This document shows positions 10,300 through 22,919 of a DNA stretch of 64,000 nucleotides, in pieces; position 1 is the stretch's first letter; every line of letters starts with the position of its first letter. Below the pieces are notes generated by a model. The model saw nothing but the letters and a program-made list of their open reading frames with translations, ran no database searches and was not told the DNA's origin. A program made the translations under genes and the position numbers. The DNA comes from Apostichopus japonicus (taxonomy: Eukaryota > Echinodermata > Holothuroidea > Aspidochirotida > Stichopodidae), in NCBI RefSeq assembly GCF_037975245.1, contig NC_092566.1:2976001-3040000 (forward strand), written 5' to 3'.

Positions 10300-12550
10300 T
10301 GTTCATTTGCATGCATGTTTCGGGACAAAATTGTAGTTCTTGTCAAAAACATGATTAGAATAATAACCTATAAAGATAATTATCATTCATACAAGAGAAG
10401 CAATACATAGAAGCATTGGCACCAAGTACAACACTAAGCAGTGTAGTAAACAGACATGTAGTTTATTCGGCAGAAAAAAATAATGGCCTAGGAGTGTCTC
10501 AAAAATGTTTGCAATGTTTCAAAACCATAGTAACCCATTATTTTTGTATAATTATCATTGTTCTTCTTCTAGTATTTATTTTACATGGTATTCATGTCTC
10601 ATGAGAGAATCTTTGTTTCCACCATGTTGTCATAGCAACCAGAGCTCCAGGACGAGGCTAATTATTTTCCAGTGAAAGTGGTTAACATGGATAACTGCTC
10701 CATTTTCATTAACTTTATGGACTCCTTTAGAGATTTATGACCTTAAAAGAACAAGCAACTTCTGAACAATCTGAATAAATATTTCATTATGTTTGATTTT
10801 AAACTTATTGACAGTGTCATAATAGTATTAAGACGATGAACACAAAATTTGGTGTTACCATGGATTTGATACTATAAACCATCGGAGAGAAATTTTTAAT
10901 ATAAATTATATTAATTAAAGAAATGTTAACTTCGGTCATGAAAGCTTTATTCCCCATTTTACAAAAAAAGTCTTAATTTTGCTCGATCAATACCAAAAGT
11001 CACTCCTGACTTCTTGATTATTATATACTTAAACTGACAAATTGCACTCTGCTTGTTTGAACTCTGAATTAATTTCAAGTTATTGCTTCCTTCATCAAGA
11101 GCTTGCCAAAAAAAAGAAAGATCTAGGTGCACTGACCCTTCTTCCACCTAGTTTTTAGATTCGATCTCTTTCGGGAATCCTATAATTCGTCACTCGTAAC
11201 AACCATAGGCTATGCAGTTGTCATTTGTAATTTCATTTCTGTAAAGTGATAAGCCTTCTTCACAAGCTTTCCAAATTTATGATTTGCTCTTGGGAGTTTC
11301 ATTCACACTTTGAAATGAGGATCTTCACACAATTATGTACTCGTCTTACAGCGCAAATTTGATTTCTTGGAAAAAACCATAGAAATATACCAGAGAATGT
11401 TAATTTTCATAGGCTACAATTTAGGTAGAATTTGTGCAAAGTGAAAATAGGTTTAGTTTTGCAATATTCTATAGCCAAGCTGATCACGATCTGTACCAAA
11501 CTTATCTGTCAAGCTTATTTTTTCTTCATTTCACTTTTTTGGGGGGAAGTGGGGGGGGGGGTGGGGAGGGGAGAAGGGTTGCCCAATAGAACTGTTGCTT
11601 TGGTTGTGGTGAATAACATTCTCTCGTTTACTTCTATGGTAAAACAATTTAATTTACATTATGGTCTAATAATATGGTAAAATATCATTGAATCAAGTTT
11701 GGGAGAGTTAATTCGGAGCAGTAGTGATTTGGCTTCTCTGATGAAAATGCTTTTCAAATTTAATAATACGGATCAAGGAGTGTAGCAACACCTTGGAAAA
11801 TGCAAATTTGAAGTCTGTAAGTTAAGGAGTAGGTAAGGCTTGAAAATAAATTCTCTCTTACTGTGAATATGGATCAATCATTAATCTGGTAGGAATATTT
11901 TAATCAATATATTTTTTATCAAATAACCAACAGCTTTTGTGATGATTTAAGAAATTACTGTAACTTTGTATTTTTTTATTGTCATGAATATCCTTGATTT
12001 TTTTTTTTTTTTTTAATGAGAAGAATTAAATCAGCGATTTAATGAGCAGAGGTGCAGAGAGGGTCAGTAAAGGTTACAAATTAGTTGGAACTTTATATGA
12101 AAAAAAGTGATGCTTTCAAGAAAAATCTGGAGCTATAGTTGTCTGGAAATTTCAATTCATACCTAGTTGTATACAGGCATGAGCTTTTTCCGCGAATTCG
12201 CGGAATATCCGTGATTTCTTTTCTACCTCGGGGACAAAAACTATTATCCTAACACACTGTAGCATACTCAAACTGGAGCCTATACCGCAATTTTGCAAAG
12301 TTCCGTGATTTTTTTTTACCCCAGGCTCATCTCTGTGTATAGGAGTGCCATCTTTTTTGAAAAGAATATCTTGAATAGTGAAATGGTTAAATCTCATACG
12401 CACTGGTCTCTGTCGGGGTGCGTTGCATGTAGCAAATCATTTGGCATGATTTTTATGGTACTAGTGCCACTCTCTACAATACTTTTGATATTTCACTTCC
12501 ATGTCACATTTGAAAGCTTTCGTAGGAACCGTATGAACAATTCTGAATCT
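10300..12550. other. No gene recognised
   Basis: AT-rich DNA with only short open frames that have no family resemblance. A G-rich run lies at about 11540-11577 and a T14 run near 12000. An inverted word pair around CGCGAATTCGCG occurs at about 12191. I see no exon-like conserved peptide. Confidence 0.6.
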
Positions 12551-12554
12551 TGAT

Positions 12555-12650
12555 TCTGATAGAAACAGGGTTAGCCATGGTGCTCATACTGTCAGTACGA
12601 GTGCTTTGAAGCATGAGATGACAGTACAAGGTTGATACAAACATCCTGTC
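12555..12650 (+). mobile_element. Fragment of MITE family R4
   Basis: Contains ACTGTCAGTACGAGTGCTTT, GAAGCATGAGATGACAGTACA and GATAGAAACAGGGTTA. These match blocks of the fuller R4 element at 35961-36167 (ACTGTCAATACCAGTGCTTT, GAGCATGATAT, TTAGATCAAGGTTA). The terminal inverted repeats are missing, so this is a truncated or rearranged copy. Confidence 0.55.
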
Positions 12651-12659
12651 CTCCCCCCC

Positions 12660-14780
12660 CCTCCCCCATTGGGTGAAGTTCATGTGAAGGGAGTGTTGTG
12701 CTCAAAGTACACCCAGTTTCCACTGGTTTTTAAATTTGTGTCAATTTAACCAAGCTTTGTAATATACAACCAGAAAATTAATATCCTTCAATATTATTTT
12801 CTACTTTTTTTGTCGACGAGGACGATGTTTGAGGACGAAATCGGTTAAACTGTCAGCATCATTTTATCGCATTATTTAGAACCTTGTGGTACAATATGGT
12901 TTATCAATAATTAACATACATTGTGACTGATAGCGGTTAAGCGTGTTTACATTTTGCAATGGTTTCCTGCAGAAGAGGACGGGATATTATATTACTATAG
13001 TAACAATCTATTCATCTTCATGAAAATCAGTCAAAATCTCATCATTTTGTGGCATATTTATTACCTTTTGATACATAATTGACTGACATTATAATCCGGT
13101 GGGTGTCTTTGACAGTGGCTGTTGTTAATGAAGATGATGGCAATTGGTAATTATGTTGCAATGTTAAGCAAACAAAACATGACTGACTGTGTATGTGTTT
13201 CATTGACCTCAGACAGCAGTTCAGATGATATATTTTTCTCTTGAAAATTGGAAAGACAGCTTCTTGAATTAGAGGTGTTCTTTTTTTGGTCATATTAAGG
13301 AGTTTCAACCATTCTATTTAAATCTTCCACCTATATCTACTTGAACGTATTAAACCTCTCAAAGAGAGGCTAGCTTTACTGGGGCAGATCACAGGATTTT
13401 GGAAAGGATGGATTTTTAGATTTCGGTTCGTTGAAGGTGGTTCCCATGTAGGTGTAGCATCCGTCAGAAAAAATTAAAATTTCAAGACGTCAAATGCTGT
13501 ATTCTGAGGTTGAAAAGGGATGTGCACCCCCTCCCGGGACAGGGTGCACACCCCTCCCCGACCGGGTGCACCCCTCCCGGACCTGTGTCTGCTCTGTATA
13601 ATCTGTATGAATGGATTATCAATTTTTAAAGGACGATTCTATGTTATTGCAGCAAAACAGATAATTTTATGCTGCAGATCGTCTTTATATCCTATTAATA
13701 ATTCTGCTTTACGACCTACTCACTGAAAACGCCTGGAATGCCTCTTTAATGCATATTTGATGATACTCTGCATTACCATTGTTTTATAAATGCTAATGAA
13801 CCTTTCCAATGCGTAACATGGTAGCTTAATCTACACATTAGAGACAGCAAGCTATAAAATTCCACACCATCTGTCCCTTGACAAATTTGTAATGCTAAAA
13901 ATATTTAAAATGATTTAATATCACAACCTGCTTATTTGAGCTGATTTTTTGTGATACTATGACGGGGCTGATTTAATGCCATGTGTGCTAGACTAGGGAA
14001 GTATATCCACTGCGATAGATACTAGACTCTAATGTTCCAAGGGTAATGTCTTCAAATGTAAAAGTGGTGTTGAAAAGTAGCATGCATTGTCGGTATTTGT
14101 TTGTAATGGGTTTTGGTTATGGTCAGTAATGTTTCAAAACTAAACAACACACTCTTTTATGTACTACTTTACACAATGGATTTGTCTTCTACTTGGAGGT
14201 GGGGTGCATGAGTAAAGAAAGACACAGAATGGTAGGGGGTAGGGTCGAGGTCCTTTTCTGGTCCTACCCTACTAAATCCTTGACTGCCACAAAGAAATTA
14301 ATGTTATGATTTCTGTAGACGGGGAAACTATATATGTATTGCTGTTATGCGTAGCTTATGGTATGGTTATACAGCAAAGGGTGTTATTAGTCCTTTTAAT
14401 AAATTATAATTTATGTTAAGTTTGCTTCCCAGTTTAAGTTTTCTGTTTCTGTAATATCTCAATTGAATATATATTTCGTGCTATGCAGCATTTTCCTTTT
14501 GTAGTTTTACAGTACGTCTGATTGGTGACAAATAAAGAAGAGAAAGAAAGTGAATATAGTTTATTTTGAACTTTCTATTAATATAATGGCAATTTAATCA
14601 ATTTCCACATGTGCTAAAAGAATAAAAAATCAACTTGACCTCTAGTGGTCAAAAGTTTTATCTGTTTTAGAAAAGAAAATTAAACTTGACTTGACTTTGA
14701 GTTGTTTTGAACAATTGTTCGAAAAGGGGGCAGGGGAACCATCGGCCTTAATGTCATCACTGTCTTCCCACTCCCCTTGA
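12660..14780. other. No gene recognised
   Basis: Mostly AT-rich. At about 13520-13582 there is a short tandem block of GGGTGCAC and CCCCTCCCGG words in three imperfect copies. No conserved peptide is seen on either strand. Confidence 0.6.
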
Positions 14781-14789
14781 TAATTCACC

Positions 14790-15205
14790 CGTACCCCACT
14801 CCCACAAAAAGAATCGAAAACTAAATCCGTATATAACTCCATAATATCTGAATAACGCCACACCGTTGTTGACAGAAAAAAATGCAAGCATTTCACTTTT
14901 GGCTTTTCATAGTTCGCTCACCTCGTTTGTTCATCATTAGTTGAAACTACCCCGTCATAAGATCAACCTGAACATGTTGATAAAGTAATTCACCCCACCC
15001 CATCCGTCACCCCACCCCCACTAAAAAAAAAAAGAATCGAAAAATAAATCCGTACATAACTCCATAATATGTGAATAACGCCACACCGTTGTTGACAGAA
15101 ATAAAATGCAAGCATTTCATATTTGGCTTTTCATATTTCATAGTTCATCATTAGTGTAAACTACCCCGTCATAAGATCAGCGCGTACATGTTGATAAAGT
15201 TATTG
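14790..15205. repeat. Tandem duplication of about 220 bp
   Basis: Two copies (about 14790-14997 and 15008-15205) share long near-identical stretches: ATAACTCCATAATAT, GAATAACGCCACACCGTTGT, ATGCAAGCATTTCA, TTGGCTTTTCAT and ACTACCCCGTCATAAGATCA. They are separated by a C-rich spacer (CCCCACCCCATCC). High identity suggests a fairly recent duplication. No coding frame runs through them. Confidence 0.85.
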
Positions 15206-15229
15206 ACGTTCCCCCCAATCGAACGCCGT

Positions 15230-15377
15230 TCAATCGCGAACCAGATAACGGTGATCTTTCTTTCCCAAATTTGTCTTTGCCTCCAGTCTTCATGCGCGTG
15301 CATTCAGCTTTTTGTGACGTGAGTTGTCAGACGGTACATTCTTACCAGAGCAAGAGGATTTTTATTTCGTCTACAGG
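15230..15377 (+). promoter_or_regulatory. Possible promoter and non-coding first exon
   Basis: A less AT-rich stretch with CpG words (GAACGCCGTTCAATCGCGAA), a half-CRE-like TGACGTGA at about 15314 and a strong donor-like CTACAG|GTAAGG at 15377. It could be a 5'-UTR exon of the plus-strand receptor gene at 25.9 kb, whose first coding exon is preceded by an acceptor-like TTCCTACAG at about 25835. Without transcripts this is speculative. Confidence 0.25.
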
Positions 15378-15379
15378 TA

Positions 15380-18300
15380 AGGTGCTCTAGTTATCGATCA
15401 TATTATTATAACTTTTATAAATGAATTTTATTGTTTAGACCTTTACGTTGTTAGGTGTATACAATGAATTAATAGTTTAGTTCCTTCCCGAGATATTTTA
15501 AAACCTATTATTTTTGTAAACTGCAAAGGAACTTTATTTATTTTTTGTTACTTTGTTATGTCTCTGTTTTTGTCTTAGGCTATTTTGTCTTTTTTAACTT
15601 TTTGTTTTGCCTTCTTGTTTGGTTATTGTGATTCTTAGTTTTATTGGAAACTTTTCTATGTCCTCCGTCTTTTTCTATAATTTTATTCTTGTCTTATAAT
15701 TTGTTTCTGTATTGATTTAATTTATTCTTGTTTCTGTTTCGTTTGTGAGGTGGGATCTGGACGGGGACCTTCTGATGAACGTTAATTGCTTTCCTTTTAG
15801 CTATTAGCATTGTTTTCTTATTTGCCCAGCATAAATTGGAAATGTTCAATATTACTCCGCATTGGCAACTGGCTTAAACGTTGCAACGAGTATATAGTGT
15901 CTAAGAGTAAATAACATTTCGTCCTTTGTTGTTAACTGCTTCTGCCCTTTGCCTCATATACACTCCAACAAAACATATTTCATATCTTCAGACTGAAAAA
16001 GCAAAATTTTACCAATTTTATATATTTATATATATATTATAATATTATTTTAAACAAGTAGAAATTGAGAATAATTTTTTTTTATATATGTGGTGCGAAA
16101 GGATACTAACCATACATGGTCAGATGTAATGAATATATCTCCTGTTATCTCTCTCTCTACGATTAATTGAGTAACTGCTTTGTCAAACTTAACTAGATAA
16201 GATTACATGAGTTTAACCCTTGATGCAATTACAAAACTTATCTACACAACATCAGAATCGTGCACTAATGGTAAATTTAAGAAAGGGAAGCATTTCATGA
16301 TTTCGGGGAGGGGACACATATCTATGGGTTCTGCTGCCACCACAATCTTAAACTTCGTTTTCTATATATTCAACTGGTATTATTGATTTTCAGGATTGGT
16401 TTCCTTTGATGTATGTATTTGTTTTAAGCCGTCTTTTCTACTTGTGGCATATTTATAGGAATTCTTTAGTCAATTTGGTTTTTCTACCGCCATCGTTTTA
16501 TTCGCGATTATATCCTGCTCTCGCTGTTTGTTACTATTGTGTTAACATGAAGCCATGTTAAGACTTTCTGCCACAAAGCAAAATTACAAAATAAGTGTCT
16601 ATAGCTTTAATTTTTATGTTTTAAAATAATGAAATTCTTGGCTGGATACACTGGAACTATTTTTTTTTAAGTCAGGCAGTTTGCTTAAAAGGAAAGGGGG
16701 AAGTGGGGTTAACTGGAAGGGTATTCCACATAGGAAAACATTGTGAATTGGCGTGGGGTTATAAGAAGTGAAGGGTCGATTCTGGGAGGGGCATTAGAGT
16801 GGGATTAAGTGTACCGGTAGTACTACAATCCTGTCCAAGTTAACAAGTCTGCACGACTGGGAATGGAAGCAAGTGCAGGGTGGGTGTTGTCTTCGAACAA
16901 GGTAATCGAGGCAGGAACAGTATTGCTCGTGTATGCAATATCTCTCTCACCACGCCCCCCCCCCTCCCCCTCACGTCACACAACCACACCAGCGTCTCTG
17001 GCATTACCGTTCACCCTTGAACTTAGAATTAGATCTACGCATGAGAACGATATTCTTTTCATTAAATACATGTGCTTTAAATTATGTACTGATGGTTAAA
17101 TTTTATTTTACCATATTTAAAATACGGGCTACATTCTCCTTCTTCTCTGTTCGTTCTCTTACCCCCCCATCCCCCGCTCCCCCATCCCCCCTCCCCCAAC
17201 CCGCATTGTTGCTCTTTTTAAAGGGGTATAACTTGTCTAAATTCAATCCAACATCTTTTCATTCTGCCTCACCCTGACAACATCTCTTAAAGGTTCGATC
17301 ATAAAAAAAACTAGAAAGAATTAAGCGCTTCTTTGCCACAAATTTTCATCCTTGATCTAATACAGATCTTTTTTGCTCACAATGTTTTGATATAAATACA
17401 TGTGTATTAAGTTACGTAATGGCAAAACAACTATTGTTATATTTTCTTTGTTTGATCACATCCATAGATTGTAATAGGTCAACATTCTCACCTTCAGTTT
17501 GTTTGTCTGCTATTATTTCAAGCAACTAAAATTAGACCCATTGTCTTCATAAAGTAGATTGCATTTTTTTGCTTCATCTTATCGTTGATTAAATTGCTGC
17601 ATACGGAATAATGAACTCCAAAGTTGGGACTTTAAATAAACGATAAAGAAAATTTGTCCAATTCTGTATATAGGCTATATATTTTGGGTTGGTTCAAAAT
17701 AGTTTGAACTTATAGTTGTTATAACTGAGCCAAGAACTGTTTAAGATAACGTTAAGAGTTTAGGTTCTAGAACAACTAGACCGACAGATGGCCCGATTAG
17801 TCTAACCTGAGTTTGTTTTCAGCCGTTAACATTTTGTAATGCAGCTTTAAAGCCATGTCGCTCCCTGTTGAAGAAAATAAATGAATAAAAACAGAACATT
17901 TTGCAGAAGAGAAAAACAGAAACCCGGTTGCTTTAATTTGACCGTGCTGGACCCATGATACATTCATTTGTATACTTCTATATATAGAATGACACTGTTT
18001 ATTTGTTTGCATTGGTGTGCAAGTGTCGAACTTCGCATACAAAAAACTGAGAATTACAGAAAGGTCACATGACCAAACGACTGAGCAATTTGTACGAATC
18101 ATTAACTTTCCACTGAAGTGATTATAATTTGAGCAACTGAGGTTTTTGGAAAAAGTCGGTCATTTTATTTAAATGTGCTTAACGTCTTCCAGAGACCAAT
18201 TGTTATGACAACCGTGTTTTCAGTGGTTTGAAATGATGGTGAAATTTGCCAATTGTAAAAGTTTAGAATTTGTAAAACATAATCTTGGACTGGCTGTTCT

Positions 18301-19010
18301 GCTGTTTTTGCCACCCGCAGAAAACCTTTTAGCATTCCTTTTGACTACATTTAGGTGAAACATATTATCGCCTATAGTAGCATGTCGCCAATACGAGAAC
18401 TAATAACCACAGAAGACGGAAAATCGATTTATTCAATTATAATAGACGATGCATGCCATACCAAGATAGGCAAAACATATTTTGAATAGTATTTCATTTG
18501 TAAAAAAATTACTGTAAAAATTCTAAACCACACTGTTGTCCTATACTATTGTTATGTTACATTGATATATCATATATTTGGCAGACGATAGCAGATTGCC
18601 CAAAAATATTGACGAATTTTAATAATGGTTGCTCTAAAAAGAATTATAAAAATTGTTGGTCTATGTAAGCCATTATTATTTTTTATTACCATTGTATTGA
18701 CATTTTTACAATTTCATTACTCAACCAATCATTATTCATAAAACACAATGAAACCACTTACGTTTCATTGTGATGCTCTAGAGAAATCTAAAACACATAC
18801 AATGCACATACAGAACCCGTATTCATCCGAAAGATTTAACTTTGTCTCTTCAGCACGACAGTTCTTTAACCAGACGGCAAATGTGCGAAGATCACTATTC
18901 GAGAAATGGTGTCATTCAATTGCGTTTATATGACTTAACCGTATAACTGTGGCGTGCATGCATACCGTAACATAACGTGGCGTGCATAACAGTGGCGTGC
19001 ATGCACATGC
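15380..19010. other. No gene recognised
   Basis: AT-rich with (TA)n near 16020, C-rich runs at about 16955 and 17163-17203, and GCGTGCATG words at about 18950-19010. Open frames are short and without family resemblance. Confidence 0.6.
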
Positions 19011-19015
19011 TTTCA

Positions 19016-19490
19016 GGTGGCATACTCCTATTAGAGTCTATATCAATCCGCTCGATTGTTCTCCTTCAGGAAAAGTGCCGAAAAGCAGCGGGAGAACATC
19101 TTTTGTGACCTGTTATCAATCATAATCTAGTTTTTTTTTGTGGCTTGCATGTTGAAGAGCATGAATGGAAGTACATGTGGTGAGAAAATTGGGTCAATTG
19201 AGGCAATTTTAGACCCCTTTAGGCCTCCCGGGAGCAGCGTAGGAATTTTTTTGACCACTGAGTGAAGAGGTTTGTTTACAAGTGACGAAAACTTCCGGCT
19301 CGGATAGCAAAAAATCTTCATGGTCATGGTACGGAAAATTGATGGTGCCATGAAAGGCCAACTTGTCAGCTATCCGGTGATGGGTAGCGTTTAGCTAGTG
19401 AAAACTTCTATCTAGACTTAGAGACCACATTACTTTTGTGATTTAGTGTGTAAGTCAATGGGGCTTTTAATGGGCGTATGCTACCTTCAG
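19016..19490 (+). repeat. Dispersed repeat family R2, copy 1
   Basis: About 470 bp, reappearing in reverse complement at about 49372-49832. Shared blocks include TATATCAATCCG, CAGGAAAAGTGCC, GAGCATGAATGGAA, TACATGTGGTG, TTTAGACCCCTTTAGGCCTC, TTTGTTTACAAGTGACGAAA and AGTGTGTAAGTCAATGGGGC. The 49 kb copy interrupts a LINE reverse transcriptase frame, so R2 is a mobile or formerly mobile sequence. It is non-coding and no terminal repeats were found. Confidence 0.82.
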
Positions 19491-19740
19491 GGAACTTAAA
19501 CATATCCAAGACCAACGATTGTGGTTGTATAGGGGCAAGAACTTCCTTCATCCAGGCATGGATCCGAGATTTTATATATAGGGGTTGTGGCCCTTGGGTC
19601 GTTAAGGCTGGCTTCCATGCATGTAGGGATTCTGGGTCCCACAAGCCGATAAAAAAGTAAGGTTTTAGATGTCAAGTGTTACATTCTGAGGCATATTGAC
19701 ACTATAAATTAGGTCTATAATTATACGTATAATAATTAAA

Positions 19741-20116
<376 letters not shown>

Positions 20117-20119
20117 TAT

Positions 20120-21600
20120 ATTGTTCAACAATTCGAGCAGCCGTGTCCTGAATCTATATAACGTATAAACGTATAAGGGTTTGCAGATAAAAAAAAATAT
20201 TTTGGAATTTGAGGGTCTCTGGGCTTAGAGGAGTGAACTAATTCTTCCCCAATGTCAAACAAAATCTCGCGACTGACAAAGGAGGACCTTGTCCCCCCCC
20301 CCTTCCCTCTCTCCCCTCCCCCTCTCTCTCTCCTTTTGCGCATGCCACTGAATATTAAAAATTCGAAAGTACAGGCAACCAGTTATCAGAAAAATCAACT
20401 TCATCTGATCTGACGTACATTTAACAGTAAATAAATCCGTACTTTAAATTGCAATAAAGCAGCTTTTAATGTTTATTTTGGAATCATTATTTACACACAA
20501 CAGGTGTTTGTAGAGTTCACTGATATTTATGGGTTTGTTCTACCGTTATATTCCATTTTGTGCATACGTTTTCGCAAATATAATAAAATAGATTTGGTTA
20601 CAGTTCACAGCACCTGTCGATAAAGAGGCAATAACCAAATTTGGTTGTCCTAAGTAATACCTGACATTGTTATTGTCAATAAATTAACCAATGAAATATA
20701 TTCATTCCTCCGTTAATGTCAATCAGAATATTAAATATGTTCATAAAATATGAAAATCTACCGCTGGATGAGCTTTACTTTTCAAATAATTTGTTTATGC
20801 AAAATAACAAACAAGCAACAAGAAGTATAAAATGAATAGCTTTGTAAGGTCATATTTTCGTGCAAAATAATTTTGAGAATAAAGGTAAAAAATCAAACAT
20901 GGTCGATACCTTATCACGGTGCTTAGTACAACAAAATCCAACCAATCCGAAATGCCAAGGAAAAGTTGTATTTTTATTCTTTACATGACCAGGTGGCAGT
21001 GACTATATTATAATTTACATTGTCGCGATAAACCTATTTAATAGTTTATATGGTAAATTTTATTACAAAGTTCACAACCAACCGACTTAAATAATAATGT
21101 GTATTCACTGAAAAGTATTAAAAATCATTTCGGTAAAAAAAAAAACACAGTTACACACCAATTCTGTTTGCTATCTGCCGCAATGGTCACAACATTCAAT
21201 ATGTTTCTTCCATAATTTATTAACAGCTTGCATATGATTATGGATGTATGCGCACGATAATCTTACAACATTGTGGAGCCATTGTGTTGATATTGTTATC
21301 AAATAGAATTCACTATACAGAAAAACGCAATGGTCAGCGTCAAGTTTTGGTACCATTAAGAAGTAATGTTTCAATTGAGTTTGATTTATTTCCACATAAT
21401 ATAAATACAATTGTGAATAGTTAATATACAAGGAGGTGGAGGAGGACTGAAGAAGCAGAGCTTTTTACGAGCAGTCCCCCTTTACAAACAATGAACAAAA
21501 GAATACAAAGGATAAGTAAGAGGAAGAAGAAAAGAGAAAAGAACAAAGAACAAAGAACAAAACAAAAGCAAGAAAGAAAAAATTACTGTTTAATGATAAT
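20120..21600. other. No gene recognised
   Basis: AT-rich, with a C/T-rich run at about 20290-20335 and a purine-rich A/G stretch at about 21500-21580 that lies just beyond the 3' side of the minus-strand LINE fragment. Nothing gene-like is seen. Confidence 0.6.
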
Positions 21601-21609
21601 AATCGTTAA

Positions 21610-22520
21610 GTAAAATGGATTTTATTTTTTGTTTGAAGCAAATCAATACTTTTGGATGTTTTTATTGTGTTGTCCAAAACTATTCGAGATTGTAACTCCA
21701 GAATTGCTAAAAAGTCGATGAGTCCTCTCGGAAGCGCTCAAATTTGTACGGAAGTTTTGACAAAAGCGGGTATTGTAGTAATCATGATAGTAATCATGTG
21801 TTAGAAGGCAAAATTCCATTAACACATTTATACATAAATAGAGCGACTTGGAGTTTGTATGTGTCGAAGATATTTAAGATTTTTAAGTTAGAAAAAATTA
21901 TTTTACTCTGAGCACGATAACTAGAATTTGTAATCAGTCTAACGACTTTCTTCTGGAGAGTAAACAGGCGATTAAGGTAATATGGATAGGTGATTCCCCC
22001 AAATTATGTTGCAGTAAGACAGCTTTGAATTAATGAGGGAATCGTACATTGTTTTAAGTGTGAGCGATGGTACACAAAATAGCGAATTTTATGAAGTATT
22101 CCAATAATCTTTGAGATATGGGAGCATAGACTGTTAATATGATACTTCCGGGTGAGATTTGTGTCAAGATGAACCTTTTCCAAATTCTAAAATGATTCAA
22201 GATATTTCCGTACAGTTAGTTGGAGCATGGAGCTATCTGTTTATAGCTCCATGGTTGGAGAAATAAATATAGTATTATGATTAGAGTTTTTAAGAAAACT
22301 AGTGAAGCCGACATTACTTTCTTCAATGTGCCCGGCTGAGTTCGGACCGATACTAGAAAAATAATCATTAAAGCAATTAATTACCAACCCTCATATCTGA
22401 AGTCAATTCTTCAAAATTGTGATTTATTCTAAAACTCATCTTTCCGGTTGAATTGCTTCGACCAATTATTTCATTTATAGTTCTCCATGTTTCCTTCTAA
22501 TTACTTTTATTTTCATTGAG
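21610..22520 (-). pseudogene. Non-LTR retrotransposon (LINE) fragment, internally deleted
   Basis: Read on the minus strand, 22520-22320 resembles the segment between endonuclease and reverse transcriptase (WRTINEIIGRSNSTGKMSF, then an F-YRS-ELS block like the usual NDFFSNIGPNLA). Then 22190-21900 resembles the post-catalytic RT/thumb region (HINSLCSHISKIIGILHKI, HRLFTLQKKVVRLITNSSY). The frame 21825-21643 gives the C-terminal block (YYNTRFCQNFRTNLS). The polymerase centre is missing and stops and frameshifts are present. It is a dead element of the CR1/Jockey/Rex type; the clade was not determined. Confidence 0.75.
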
Positions 22521-22834
22521 CAAATTGCTATAGTAACAATTTTTTGAGAGCCTAATAGTAGAAAGTAAGGATATTTAGGTAATTGACGTAGTTGACATGT
22601 TTTATTGCTCTCCTCGTTTTATTCGAAAGTTTTAGATCAGTATTTGTGTGATTTTGTTTCTATTGATTTTATACACATTGTATAATTTTAATATTAATAA
22701 TATTCTTATTTCATTTTGATCGTAGTTTAAGAATCTTACTCGCTTTTACTCATTCATAATATCATATTTCATTTAGCATTTTTAATTTGCAACATTTACT
22801 TATATATTTTAATTGATATTTATTTATTTTTGTA

Positions 22835-22918
22835 TTGTACGAGGGCCTCGTGGAAGATTAGCTTCGGCTAAACGAGTTACCCTCTCAAAATAAAGTTTAT
22901 TAAATAAATAAATAAAAG
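22835..22918 (+). mobile_element. 3' end of a LINE with a TAAA-type tail
   Basis: The short sequence TACGAGGGCCTCGTGGAAGA, the small hairpin AGCTTCGGCT, TTACCCTCTCAAAATAAAG and a tail of (ATAA)n look like the 3' terminus of CR1/Rex-type elements. The orientation is opposite to the fragment next to it, so it belongs to another insertion. This rests on resemblance only. Confidence 0.5.
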
Positions 22919-22919
22919 T

